Of a stretch of DNA of 64,000 bases, positions 33,918 through 44,553 are shown one piece after another. The notes under the pieces are model-generated. The model was not told the DNA's origin. It worked only from the letters and a program-made list of their open reading frames with translations, and searched no databases. Numbering within the stretch: position 1 is the stretch's first letter; each line of letters opens with the position of its first letter. This stretch comes from Plasmodium coatneyi (taxonomy: Eukaryota > Apicomplexa > Aconoidasida > Haemosporida > Plasmodiidae): assembly GCF_001680005.1 (NCBI RefSeq), contig NC_033563.1, positions 186,001 to 250,000 of the forward strand, in the 5' to 3' direction. Position numbers and translations under genes: made by a program.

Positions 33918-34805
33918 TCAACTTGAAATCCTCCTCTTCGGGATTGTCATGGCGTATAAGGACAGCCTGTCGAGGAGCCCCTTCTCATCTCGGCTCATAC
34001 TTTTCAGGTAGGCCATGAGCTCGAAGTAGTCTGCGTCTTGTGACAGTTCTATGTGGTCCGTTTCTGTGATGGTGATGAGATGTTATGTAAACATATGGAG
34101 CATACACCCAACGGTGCAAACAAATCAAAAAGGGATGTCTAGCGAATGAGGTTATATATGCCCCGCTTCAGAAAGATGCAAAGTCAACCAACTTACTTAG
34201 CGCGTACAGAGTAAACAACAAACAGTTGCTCTCTTCTCCGATGTTCGAAACACACGGTCCTGTGTACTTCGCCTCGCCAAACGAATTGAACCCCACGGAC
34301 GCCTCTAATTCGTCGAAGCTCGTGGAGTGATTTATTAAGTTAACATGTGAGGGTATGTTCCATGCCAAGAAGTGCGTCACTACGCTCGAATTAATCATAC
34401 TAGTAACGGTCACCGCGTAGGACTTCGTTTCGCTGTTCCTTTGAAACCACTCAACCGAGGGAAGCAGATTTGCGCCCCCACAATCTGCCCCGTAAAACTT
34501 ATCTTCCAGAGCTTTCACCTTTTCGGAGTTGCATTTATCCGTGCCGAGATCTGAAAATGTTAAAAAAAAGGCAACAATAAGAACGGTTCTGGCTAATGGG
34601 GATGGAGCGACTACAATGTTGATACATTCACGAGCGCCCCTGAAAAAAATCAATTTTTCTAACGCAACGACGTGGCACTAAACCAGTGTCGTTTTCTGCC
34701 CCCATGTTTATGCACACCGGATAGTATCAACTCAATCTTCGCGTGGGCCCACTCCACACAGAGGATGAGAAAAAGTAGGAAGACAGAACACTTCAGGGGA
34801 GACAT
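33918..34805 (-). CDS. Phosphatidylethanolamine-binding protein (PEBP/RKIP family) with signal peptide, 3 exons
   Basis: Proposed exons are 34805-34718, 34550-34197 and 34063-33918; phases 1 and 1 agree and give 195 residues. Exon 1 encodes a clear secretory signal peptide, MSPLKCSVFLLFLILC then VEWAHA, so the product should enter the secretory path, unlike typical cytosolic PEBPs. Exon 2 carries the fold: THFLAWNIP matches the 'THW-v-NIP' strand, FNSFGEAKYTGPC the 'NSFG-x-x-x-Y-x-GPC' anion-pocket loop, and LLFTLYAL the usual C-terminal strand. Exon 3 gives an amphipathic tail. The donors are GTGTGC (intron 1, weak) and GTAAGT (intron 2, strong). The phase-1 join of exon 1 to the acceptor TAACATTTTCAG restores frame without a stop, which supports it. 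Ligand and role are unknown. Confidence 0.82.
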
Positions 34806-36193
34806 TTTAAAATTGTGTAGTTATTAAAGTGGACAAATTTATTTCCCTATTCTGAAGGAGGTGCAGTGTTGTAAGTGGGGCAGAGAGAACTCGCTGGACA
34901 GATATAAAAACGACACGCTCCGTTGTGTGACCTACTAGCACGTCCACCCACGTGTTGGCATTTATACAAACACTCCTGTGCGATGCAGATTAGAGTCTCC
35001 CATCCCATATGGACTTACCTCCCCCTCTACCCCAAGGGGGCAATTCAAAAAAGAAGCGCATTAAAAGTTACCCTCATCGGGTGTAAGTACACTGGAAGGC
35101 GTATGAAAAAAAAAAAACTCCCTACATCCACTTCCACACGCGCACAATGAGAAAAAAAAGAATGGTTCCTTTAATTCTGCATTGTACCTCCCACTAGAAC
35201 ATGCAAAGTTTGAGAAGAAAGGGGCTCCCTAATCATCCATCCGTTGGTTCTCTGCCCCCTTTAACCCCCACAGGTGAACCCTACAAATGGCTTCACTGCT
35301 GTTCCTCCCCCATTTGCAAAAATATAAAACACAAGATGGTCATTTTGTAGCTGATCTTATTAACCACTGCAGCAGAATAAAACTGCTCGAAGTTTTTCTT
35401 ATGGGGATGTCAAATTGGGGAAGAAAAGAAACGGCAGAGAAGACGCAGCAAATTGTTCCAATGCACCATGGAGGGTATGTTAAAAAAAAGGGTCTTTGCC
35501 TGGTGTGCTAACACGAGGTGATATACTTTCCTCTAACATACAGACAATTTACGTACCTCATCATTGGGCGCTCTCTGGAGAACCTTTCCTCATCAGGATT
35601 TAAAAATATATGTAGAGGCGCTCCACTTGGAGAAAAACGTAAAAACATAAAAAAGAAAAAAAATGAAAACATAAAATAAAAAACGAAATAACCGCGCATA
35701 TGTATAGCGTGACCATGATGAGACAAACGAACACGCATTGTCATGTGGCGGAAGGAGTAAGTGAGCAACCCCCACACAGTGCCCCATTCACGTGGGTAAA
35801 TCTAGACGATTCGAACTCCCCCCACGTTCATACGCACACGCAGATGCGAATGGATCGACCTCTTCAGTCAGTGAAATGCCCCTCTGGGGAACTCCTCAAC
35901 ATGGATACTTCTCACAATGTAGAGTGGGCAAGGAAAAAAAAAAAAAAAAAAAACAGCCAAAAGTAAAAAGAGAAATAAATAAAAAGTCTTAGCGGAGGTA
36001 AGAGAAGCACCTTCCTTCTTACCTCCTGCAGGTTAGTACCAAATTGGCCTTACCACAAAAGGGGTGCACCCCTTGGGTGGAAACAAAGACAGTTTCAAGA
36101 ATGACCTCGCAGTTCGGTGCGCAAGGCTACCGAATGGCGTTCAAACTGCTAGTCCAAGGTCTCACACCAAAATGGCGCCACCGCGTTCCCCCC
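34806..36193. other. Intergenic region: PEBP upstream and IMC1a-like 3' flank
   Basis: This 1.4 kb joins two minus-strand genes and should hold the PEBP promoter. An A tract lies at about 35935-35953. The ORFs are short and partly homopolymer-driven. No gene or RNA is supported. Confidence 0.6.
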
Positions 36194-39100
36194 TCAGTGT
36201 TTGCAAAAGTTGCTGAAGCATTTCCCCCCCGAATGGCACCCCTGTCCAGCCACCCCTTCGTCATACATCCTGATCTCCGTGTCCCCCGCAACGGCATGCA
36301 CCTTTCGCTCATACTTGTTAGTACCCCCTTGGCATCGCATATTCTCCTCCTGTATATTCTGCACTATAACTCTGTTGTAGGTATTTTCTATGTTCTGTAT
36401 ATTCCTCGGAAAAAAAGGAGAAATGAGAGGGTTGGCAGTTTTTAAAAAATCCTGATTTTTCATAACCTCTGATATTACTGGGTTCCTATTTTGTAGGTTA
36501 AAATTCGCATTAATGCTTGCCCTAACGAAGTCGTCCTGGTAAAGTTCATGTGTCCTCAGTGTGTCTGTCTGAATCCACTTGTTCTGCAAGTACGTCATGG
36601 CTAGAGGGTGTGATGGGTACAGAGAAGCCACCGCTCCTTCTTCTACATGATCCTGTTTCTTCATCTCTTTCATGAATTCATCGACGCATTCGAAATTGTA
36701 TCTGTCCTCATTTGCCCATGTGCCACTAACATGGTCATTTCCATTTTTACAAAACATATTGCAACTTCTTCCCTCCTTTTGCATTTGCTCCGACCCCTCA
36801 TAGGCGTAAAAGATATTCTGCTCTGCGCTTACCTTTTCTATTCCTTCTACTTGTCTCCATTCCTCCGCCTTCGTTTGGTCCATTTCGCCCTGCTCTCTCC
36901 TTAGGACTTCCATAATTGGTCCGTATTGCGTGACCTCTTCCATTTGTATGATTTCCCCATTTGAGATAGGCGATTCCCTTTGTTCCATCTCCACGATTTT
37001 TTCAATGCTGGTGGTCTCTTCCCCTTTGGCGCTCTCTTCCTTGTCTTCCCCCTGCTTGCTCGCCCTACCTGAGACTTCCCCTTCCTCTTCCAAAGCGCCT
37101 TCCCTTATTTCTCCTTCGTGTATCTTTCCCTCTTCCGAAGATTCTGTACCATCGCTTCCGTCCTGCTCGTCCTTTCCAGAGCTGCTGTTGCTGTCGTTTT
37201 CTCCTTCTCCTTCGCCTGCGTGTGGAGTGGGTGTGAAAATGGGGGAACATATAACAAATTGTAGTGTAAAGTGGTGCAAAATTCTACACCAATAGTGGAA
37301 GCACTACAAATTGCGATGCACTTCTGATAGCTACTCGCTTCTAATCATGCCCACCTCGATAGTACGGGTACAGGTCGCCATACTCCCGCTTCTTCTCCTC
37401 AGCCAGGTGAGCATTCACACGCATCCACATGGCGTGCACATCATCCTGTGGTAACTCATTAGGGTTCACAGCACAAGCCTTCTCCATATACTTCCTATAC
37501 TTAATTTGTACGTCACAAGGAATTGGTCTTATTACGTCTTGGATTTTTAAATACGGCTTTTCCTTTATGCATTCCACCTGATAAACATCCGAGATCCACT
37601 TAATTTTTGGGATGATTTTTCGCCTAACCGGTACAGGCACAAATGTATCCCTAAATTTAAGGACAGGTACTTCTACATTAACAACCACAGGTTTTGGGAC
37701 CATATAGGGAACTGGAACATCCACCGAAATAGGTACATGCTTCTGCACTTCTATGTTTTTCACAATTTTCGGTTTAAACACCTGTTCTATCCGTGGCGTT
37801 GGTAACAGCGAACCGTTCTTCTCCTTCAGGTGCATTAGGGATAGCTCATTTCGCATGTCAAACGTGGGGTGGACTGCTCCTCCTTCGTATGCTTCACCAT
37901 ATGGTTCTGCCCCAACCAGAGCACTTCCCCAAGGAGTCCCCATCCCTGCATGTGCCTCCACCTGTCCTTGCATGGGTCTACTAAAAACGTACGGAAACAT
38001 CCTATCCTGGCCGATAGACATTGTCTGTCCCCATAATTGGGCCTGGTCCGTCTGTGCGTTACTAACCAGCTTGGCTCCTTCAGAATAATTTTTCGCTTCG
38101 TAAAATCTGGAATTGTCAGCATCTTCCTGCTCCTCGTTTGTTTCTTTTCCTTCGTCTTTGTCCCTTTCTTCATCTGTACCTTCTTCTTCGACGTCATCGT
38201 TGTCATCCTTGTCGTCGTTGTCCTTGTCTGATTTTTTTCTTCCCTCGGTGAATCCCTTCGGTACGTACCTGAGGGGAGTTGGAAGAATAGTCATGTGGCA
38301 TGACTCAGCAAAGCAATGATAACATGCAGGTGAGCACTCCAATTGGTGCACCACTCAAAGGGGTAATAAAAAGGGGGAAAGGAATGGCAAAATACTATCC
38401 TGCCCCGTATTATCATGTCCCCCTGTTCTTACTTTATCACGTATTCCACCGTTTCGACCTCCTGGAACCTCTGCATCTCCTTCACCTTGGGTACTTCTAC
38501 AATTTTTTCTACGATTTTCTTTTGGAAGACTGGTCTCTCAATTATGTTTTCCTTCACCTCCACCTTGGGGATATACTTGAAGCAGTACTGGATACGCGGC
38601 ACGTCCACAATTTTGTCGACAAATTTGACCTCTGGTACTTCCACGATCTGCGGGGGGGAGAGAAGCATTAATGGGTAGAAGAGACGAAGATATTGCGTAG
38701 CATGGTGGATAAGCCACTCACGCTGCCACACCAGGCACATATCCAACCGAAGAAAGAACCCACCTTTTCCACAATTTTGGAGTAGTACTTGGGGACCTCC
38801 CTAATCTTGCTCTCGTACGTTATTTTCGGAACCATCGTTTCTATGGTGCGCACAAAGGGCACCTCGACTGTCCTCGTCACGACGTCCACTGGTTGGTAGG
38901 CAGTTATGGCAACCTAAAAAGGGGACAATAGAAGGCACAAAAAAAGGTGCATAAAAAAGGCCCACAGAAGGGACCGCGAAACGGCGCAACAAGCAGGTAG
39001 AGCATTTAAAACCTTACGTATTCCCTCTCCGTGCGCTGGCCAATTTCGACGGCCTTCGTCTGGTCGGGCTCCCCCTCGATGATCTTCTTAAATTGCCCAT

Positions 39101-39215
39101 TCTCCTTCCCCAGCTGTTGATCAAACAGGTCATGCCTTCCTTCATGAAGGAGCTCTTTCGTGTCTTCGCTTTCCTCCCGACAGAAGTTGCTGTTTCCTTT
39201 GCACGCGTTAAACAT
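36194..39215 (-). CDS. IMC1a: Alveolin, inner membrane complex protein, IMC1a-like, 5 exons
   Basis: Alveolins are intermediate-filament-like proteins of the subpellicular network under the inner membrane complex; they give the motile stages strength and shape. Exons: 39215-39018, 38913-38764, 38647-38433, 38268-37355 and 37215-36194; phases agree and give 832 residues. Valine/proline-rich alveolin repeats fill exons 2-4 (TVEVPFVRTI, IVEVPEVKFVDKIVDVPRIQ, KKIVEKIVEVPKV, KHVPISVDVPVPYMVPKPV). Acidic low-complexity stretches interrupt them at the starts of exons 4 and 5. Short Cys motifs sit at both ends (MFNACKGNSNFC; CFSNFCKH at the C terminus). An acceptor-like TTGTTCCAG lies just upstream of the chosen ATG, so a 5' leader intron or coding exon could exist. 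The IMC1a name rests on remembered synteny with P. falciparum chromosome 3 and on length. Confidence 0.85.
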
Positions 39216-41812
39216 CTTCCTCAAAGGGGAGTCTGGAACAAGTGGCGGTTTATTCTGTTGGTTGGGCGGGCACTAAAAATGTTTCAGCTTCAGTTGTTGT
39301 GTGTGTCTATGCGTATGTACATGCTTATGCAAAAGTGTTTCTGTTTCTACTTGTGTGTGTTTTTTTCTTTTTTTTTGTTAGCTTTGTTAATCTTCCCTTT
39401 GTTCTAAAACATGGGACAAAGTAACTTAGGTCTATTCTGTTGGCACCTTACTCGGGATAGAAAAATAAAATAAAGTAAAAACAATGAAAACTGAAACGAG
39501 CAAAATGAAAAAAAAAAAAATAAAATAAAATAAAAAGAGCAATGCAAAACAAGTTAACATTGGATCCCCACGCGTAGGCAGTGTACACCTCTCTGCAGCG
39601 TCAGTTGTAGGGGCGCACATTTCTATCCCTCTTTAGTCCACCCCCCCCGGAAAGGTGGCACAGTCTTTGCCACAATGTGTGCAATGCCTTTTCCACATAA
39701 TTCCCCTTTCTTGCATGGTGTACAGCACCTATTAACCAATTCCAGTGCTGCCCATTTTAACCCACAAGTGGAACGTATTCCCTACCAAGCAGCATCTCCC
39801 CACCCTCTCACACACAAAAGATTAATTCTACTTTGAACAAAGGAATAGACCAACATATAGAATTTGATGTTTTCCCCTTTGTCACTTCACCGCAATTTAT
39901 TTGGTGAGGAAAAGAATTACTTCCACTATTGGGTGACGCTATTTCTACTTTTTTTTTTTTTTTGGAAAATTGGTAGTAACACAATATAAACCGTCGTGAT
40001 TCAAATGAAAAGCGCTTGTGCCTATCTGTTGGACAATGTAAGGACGCACAAAAGTGTGTCTTCACGATGGCCTTACACACCTTCGAAGTTATTAGGAAAC
40101 TACGCAGTCCTCTACCCATCCAGTCCATCCCTATGCATATTTAATAAAAACCAAGTTGACAGCCCCTTCATATGTATGGCCACAAAAAGAACTATACTAT
40201 ACACACCATTGTGCAGACGAATGAGGACAATTCTGCTAAATTACTTTGGAAGACGGAGTAAAAACCTTTTTTTCTTTTTCACCCTTCTTTTTGCTGCTAT
40301 TTTGTAAATTATAAAAGTTCCTAATTCTGTTCCAACTAGGAAGCACGCAAGGTAACCTGTCTTTTCTCTTAAAAGTGAGTCCCCAAAGGTGAGGCATCAC
40401 AGTGAGAATAGCAGAATTGGGGTGACAAATGAAACATCCAAGATGTGTACTTCCCATGTGCAACAAAGCGAACACTTCTGTCACTCCTCAGTGGTCTGTG
40501 CATATGGGTGGGTATAACCCCATTCATAGGAATAGGCATACATGCTAAGGAAGCGATGGACAGTACTGTTTATGAACTGCCACGGAAAAAGGGGAAAAAC
40601 AACCTGTGCAACACCCTACGAGTGATTTTTCTGACGCAAAAAAAAAGCACCATTTGATATAGGTAGACGCATTCTCCGCGTGCCTCTTCTTTTTTCTGCT
40701 GTCAGTTGACATATGTACGTTATTCCTTCCCCAACGCTTTATTTTATTTTATTTTTTTTTTTTTTCCTGTCTACATGTGGAATGTCCGTTCCGCTTGGGA
40801 AATTCTACTCCCCCGTGTGGGGAATGCGGAACGGTTGCGGCGGGAATGTTCCAAAAAGGGAGGAAAAAAATGAAAAAAAATGAAGTCAACTTTGCAAGAA
40901 ATTCAATGTGAAGGGTAACTAAGTTTCAAATTCGACTTCCTTTTTTTTTTTGTGCTCGCCCCCCACCGGTGCACCCCATTTGTACACAGGATTCTACAAA
41001 TTGTTTTTTTGGTTTCTTGTTTCAGCCGCATTTGTCACGTGGTAACATCACATTATATTTTTATCACTTCGCCACTTTTTTTTTTTTTTTTTCCTCAAAA
41101 AGGAATTCCCCCCGCGCGCATACACCACAGGTGTGCACATATCAACGAGTGAACAGAAATACGAAAAGCAAATTTCCGCAAAGTACATCCGCTCAGTTGT
41201 CCAAATAGTTTTTTCCCTGTGCGGGTAGGTGTATACACACACTTCGCGTGCGCACAGGTATATTCGCTTTCGAAGCTGCAAAAAAAAAAAAAAAAAAAAA
41301 AAATATATACAAATATATATATATGTGTATACTACCTACGCCTATTTGTAAGTATGCCAGAAAGTCAATGCCTATGTGGACCCATTCGTGCCCGTAGAGT
41401 GCTCAATTAATTTTCCCCCGTTGTTACTCCACGCCGTCTGCGCATTTTGTCTACACGTTGTTTGTCCTTCACTGTGTTTTCGCTAGTTCGGTTGTCTACC
41501 GATTGTTCACTGACTGCCCATTGTTTGTTGTCTACAGACTTTTTACCGTTTTCCTACCGACTCTTCACTAACTCCCCTTCGACTGCCCCCCTGGGCGCGG
41601 AACTTCTCGCCCAATTTAGGAGGCTCTAAAAAATTGGTCGCATATTATGAGATTACGCCAAACCTTGTAGAGGACGCGCCCTCGACACGACAATTTTTTG
41701 CTGCCACTCCGATAAGGGGCGCTTCCCGTATAGAGGCCGTTCCACCTGTTTAGAGATTCTCCATTCAGTTGGCAGCTTGCACACCCCTGTCCTCCCTACC
41801 CCCAAACGCAAC
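39216..41812. other. Shared divergent upstream region of the two alveolin genes
   Basis: This 2.6 kb separates the head-to-head alveolin genes and should contain both promoters. It has one TGCATG motif at 39712-39717 and T/A tracts (39952-39963, 41077-41092, 41280-41303 followed by ATATATACAAATATATAT). A degenerate repeat with GACTGCCC- and ACCGACT-like units lies at about 41445-41590. I see no gene. Confidence 0.55.
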
Positions 41813-43336
41813 ATGCTGAACAACTGCGGAGAGTCCAACTGCCGGGGCTACGCGCAGAACATGTGCGATCAGCAGGGGAAAAAGGGAGCCATGCAAGGGA
41901 ACCCCAACGAGCAGTACTACCAAGTGGCGAGCAACCTCTTCCCCAATGGGGACAGCTCAGACAGAAGGGAAGGAGGCTCGATGGGTGGAGCCAGAATGCT
42001 GAACAGCGGGGACGCACCCCCCCAGAATGCCAGAATACTCAAACCGCTGGTCCAAGAAAAAGTCGTCGAAATTATGAAGCCAGAAATTGAAGAAAAAATA
42101 ATCGAAGTGCCACAAGTGCAGTATATAGAAAAACTCGTAGAAGTCCCGCATGTCATCTTACAAGAAAAATTAATACATGTGCCCAAGCCAGTAATCCATG
42201 AAAGAATCAAAAAGTGTCCCAAAACTATTTTCCAAGAAAAGATAGTGGAAGTTCCACAAATTAAAGTGGTAGACAAAATAGTGGAAGTGCCCCAGTACGT
42301 ATATCAGGAGAAAATAATCCAAGTGCCAAAAATCATGGTACAAGAAAGGATCATTCCAGTACCTAAAAAAGTGATCCAAGAAAAAATTGTTGAAATTCCT
42401 CAAATCGAATTAAAAAATATAAATATTGAAAAGGTGCAGGAAATCCCAGAGTACATCCCAGAGGTGGTGAAGAAAGACATCCCATACACACAGATAGTGG
42501 ACCGACCTTTTCACGTAGAAAAAATTGTGGAAGTTCCTCACGTTCAGCATATATACAGAAATATTGTCTCCCCCCAGTATAGACACATACCCAAACCTGT
42601 CGAAGTTCCAATGGCACATTATAGAACCTTCCCTATTGAAAAGCTTGTCGATAGGAATGTGCCTGTCCCAGTTGAACTTCAAATCGTTCAAGAATTTCTA
42701 TGCCCCAAAATTGAAGCCAGATATAAAGAAATTCCTGTCCCTGTACATGTGCAGCGAATTATTGAACACCCTATTCCCAAGGACGCCATGAACAACCCAT
42801 TTCTTCTACCACTCTACTACCAGGAAGACAATATCGACACGGCATCCACTAAGGGCATCTCCAAGAATTGCTTCTTCAACTGGAACAACAAACAAAACGC
42901 TACGAAAATTAACAAAAGCACCAACCAACAATCTGTCGAACTTTTGCTACATAATGACAAATATCACAATAAGGTACACATAAATCAAGATGCCCACATG
43001 AGAGCCAAGTTTGTTCCTCCCTCTGGAAATGTCTACCCCAGTACACACTTAAGAGATGATAACCCCCTAACTGCTCAATCCGCTTATCATTACCCAAATG
43101 GTACACAATATAGTAATGCTCCCCTCAACCAGCTGTACAAAACGCAGCATGTTACCAGTCAGACGGCTTACCCTTCCAACTTTAACACTGCCATGCTCTC
43201 TCCTCAAGAACAAAACGATATGTTTAATGGGAGTAACTCCATGGGGTATACCCACCCAAATGACACTGAACTGGGTAATGCTTACTCTCCCATTTCGGCC
43301 CTTGGCCAGGTCTCTCCGCATGGCGAGTTGAACTGA
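41813..43336 (+). CDS. IMC1e: Alveolin, inner membrane complex protein, IMC1e-like
   Basis: This is a single-exon alveolin of 507 residues. The start is the ATG at 41813; the frame is open upstream but has no ATG. The N terminus is Cys-bearing (MLNNCGESNCRGY, then NMCDQ). From about residue 80 to 330 the protein is a near-continuous array of alveolin repeats of the E-K-x-V/I-x-x-P type: QEKVVEIMKPEIEEKIIEVP, KLVEVPHVILQEKLIHVP, DKIVEVPQYVYQEKIIQVP and RPFHVEKIVEVP. A conserved block, HIPKPVEVP and DRNVPVPVELQIV, closes the domain. The remaining ~170 residues are Asn/Gln/Tyr-rich and unstructured in look. It is transcribed away from the other alveolin across a 2.6-kb spacer. The IMC1e name rests on remembered synteny; the alveolin family call is firm. 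Confidence 0.9.
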   Translation: MLNNCGESNCRGYAQNMCDQQGKKGAMQGNPNEQYYQVASNLFPNGDSSDRREGGSMGGARMLNSGDAPPQNARILKPLVQEKVVEIMKPEIEEKIIEVPQVQYIEKLVEVPHVILQEKLIHVPKPVIHERIKKCPKTIFQEKIVEVPQIKVVDKIVEVPQYVYQEKIIQVPKIMVQERIIPVPKKVIQEKIVEIPQIELKNINIEKVQEIPEYIPEVVKKDIPYTQIVDRPFHVEKIVEVPHVQHIYRNIVSPQYRHIPKPVEVPMAHYRTFPIEKLVDRNVPVPVELQIVQEFLCPKIEARYKEIPVPVHVQRIIEHPIPKDAMNNPFLLPLYYQEDNIDTASTKGISKNCFFNWNNKQNATKINKSTNQQSVELLLHNDKYHNKVHINQDAHMRAKFVPPSGNVYPSTHLRDDNPLTAQSAYHYPNGTQYSNAPLNQLYKTQHVTSQTAYPSNFNTAMLSPQEQNDMFNGSNSMGYTHPNDTELGNAYSPISALGQVSPHGELN

Positions 43337-44553
43337 TCGCCTTGGGGAAGCACCTCCGTGTAATTGCATTCGCATATTACACACACATATGTGTATTTCC
43401 CCATGCAGCCCTCTAACAGCGCGATTTAACAAAATTGGCACAATTGAACTGGGAGTCTACAATGAACAATTGGGGATGTTCCCCTTGGGAAGTGGATTTT
43501 TTTTTCCCCAAAGGGGTTCGTTTTTGTCAGAATTGTTTTGTTCCGTTTTGTTGTCCTTGTTTTGCCGGTTTTGTCGAGCTGCTTTCACTTTGCGCCATTT
43601 GATTGCTTTCCTTTTCCGTGTGCACGCCCCTGCGCAGGTACGCACACATGTTCGCATTTTTTTGTTCCTTTTTTGGACACAAAGAACGTTTTAATTATTT
43701 CTGCGTGAGTCTCCACCAATTCCTTCTGCCCCTTAATGGGATAAGCTACTCCCTCACGCTGCACGTGTGCCGCTACGGCGATGAGTCGGGCGGGCCTCGT
43801 CAAGCACAGCTCCACTTCCCCGAGTAAAAATATCATTGCGATTACGAATTGGGTTGCTTTTTCTAAGTTGCGTTGCACGATTAACAGAAAAAAAAAAAAA
43901 AAAAAACCAACTGTATGTACAGACATGCATAAGCTCATATATATGTATATATATGCACATACGCATTCACAAATGGGAATAAAAAGAACAGGATGTTGTT
44001 ACAGGGCGCAGAAAATGGGCAGAACGAAAAATTAATAAGACATAAAAGGGGGGAAGCGCTGATCATTATAAACCGATCATTAAAAATACGTCTGTGCGTC
44101 CTGCGCGTGGGGTGTAAATGTGCCCACATATAGATACATGTAGATACATATCCGTGTATACACGTGTGCTTATGCGTGGTGGGGGTGGACGAATGGACAC
44201 ATTGCACACCTGTACACATACTTCCCGCGTCAGCAGGGGAAAAAAAAAAAAAAAATAGCTAGCTAGGGGTAGGTATGCAGCTAGCCAGCTAGCTATGTAG
44301 AGGACGCGGGGGAAAAAAAAAAATAAATCGATTCACCAACACTTCAAAATGCTTAACAAATATATTACTTGTACGAAAAATGTGAAGAAAAAAATTAAGA
44401 CAAATGTTACGTTTTCTAAATACTTAAAAAATGGGGGAATGAATAGGGGGGGGGGTTGCAAAAAATAGGCGCGTTAAAATTGAGTTTCCTTGACCGCCGC
44501 GCTAAGCAGTACACTAATCGCTATGCAAGTAACCGCTACGCTGGCGCCACCGC
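43337..44553. other. Convergent 3' flanks of IMC1e-like and EHD genes
   Basis: This 1.2 kb holds a GC-rich patch at about 43755-43825, an A tract at 43888-43906, and A-tract/TAGCTAG elements at 44240-44295. No ORF looks coding. The GC-rich patch has no recognisable tRNA T-loop. Confidence 0.55.

Noticed and set aside
39432..39562. Phe-rich hydrophobic ORF upstream of the IMC1a-like gene that could splice in frame through a GTAAGG donor
   Set aside because: The peptide is mostly Phe/Leu/Ile from a T-rich tract and would give a soluble network protein an odd membrane anchor. I kept the downstream ATG and noted a leader intron as possible.
43755..43825. GC-rich patch between the IMC1e-like and EHD genes, checked as a tRNA or other RNA
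   Set aside because: No T-loop (GTTCRA) or cloverleaf spacing, and no strong hairpin like the one at 7.3 kb.
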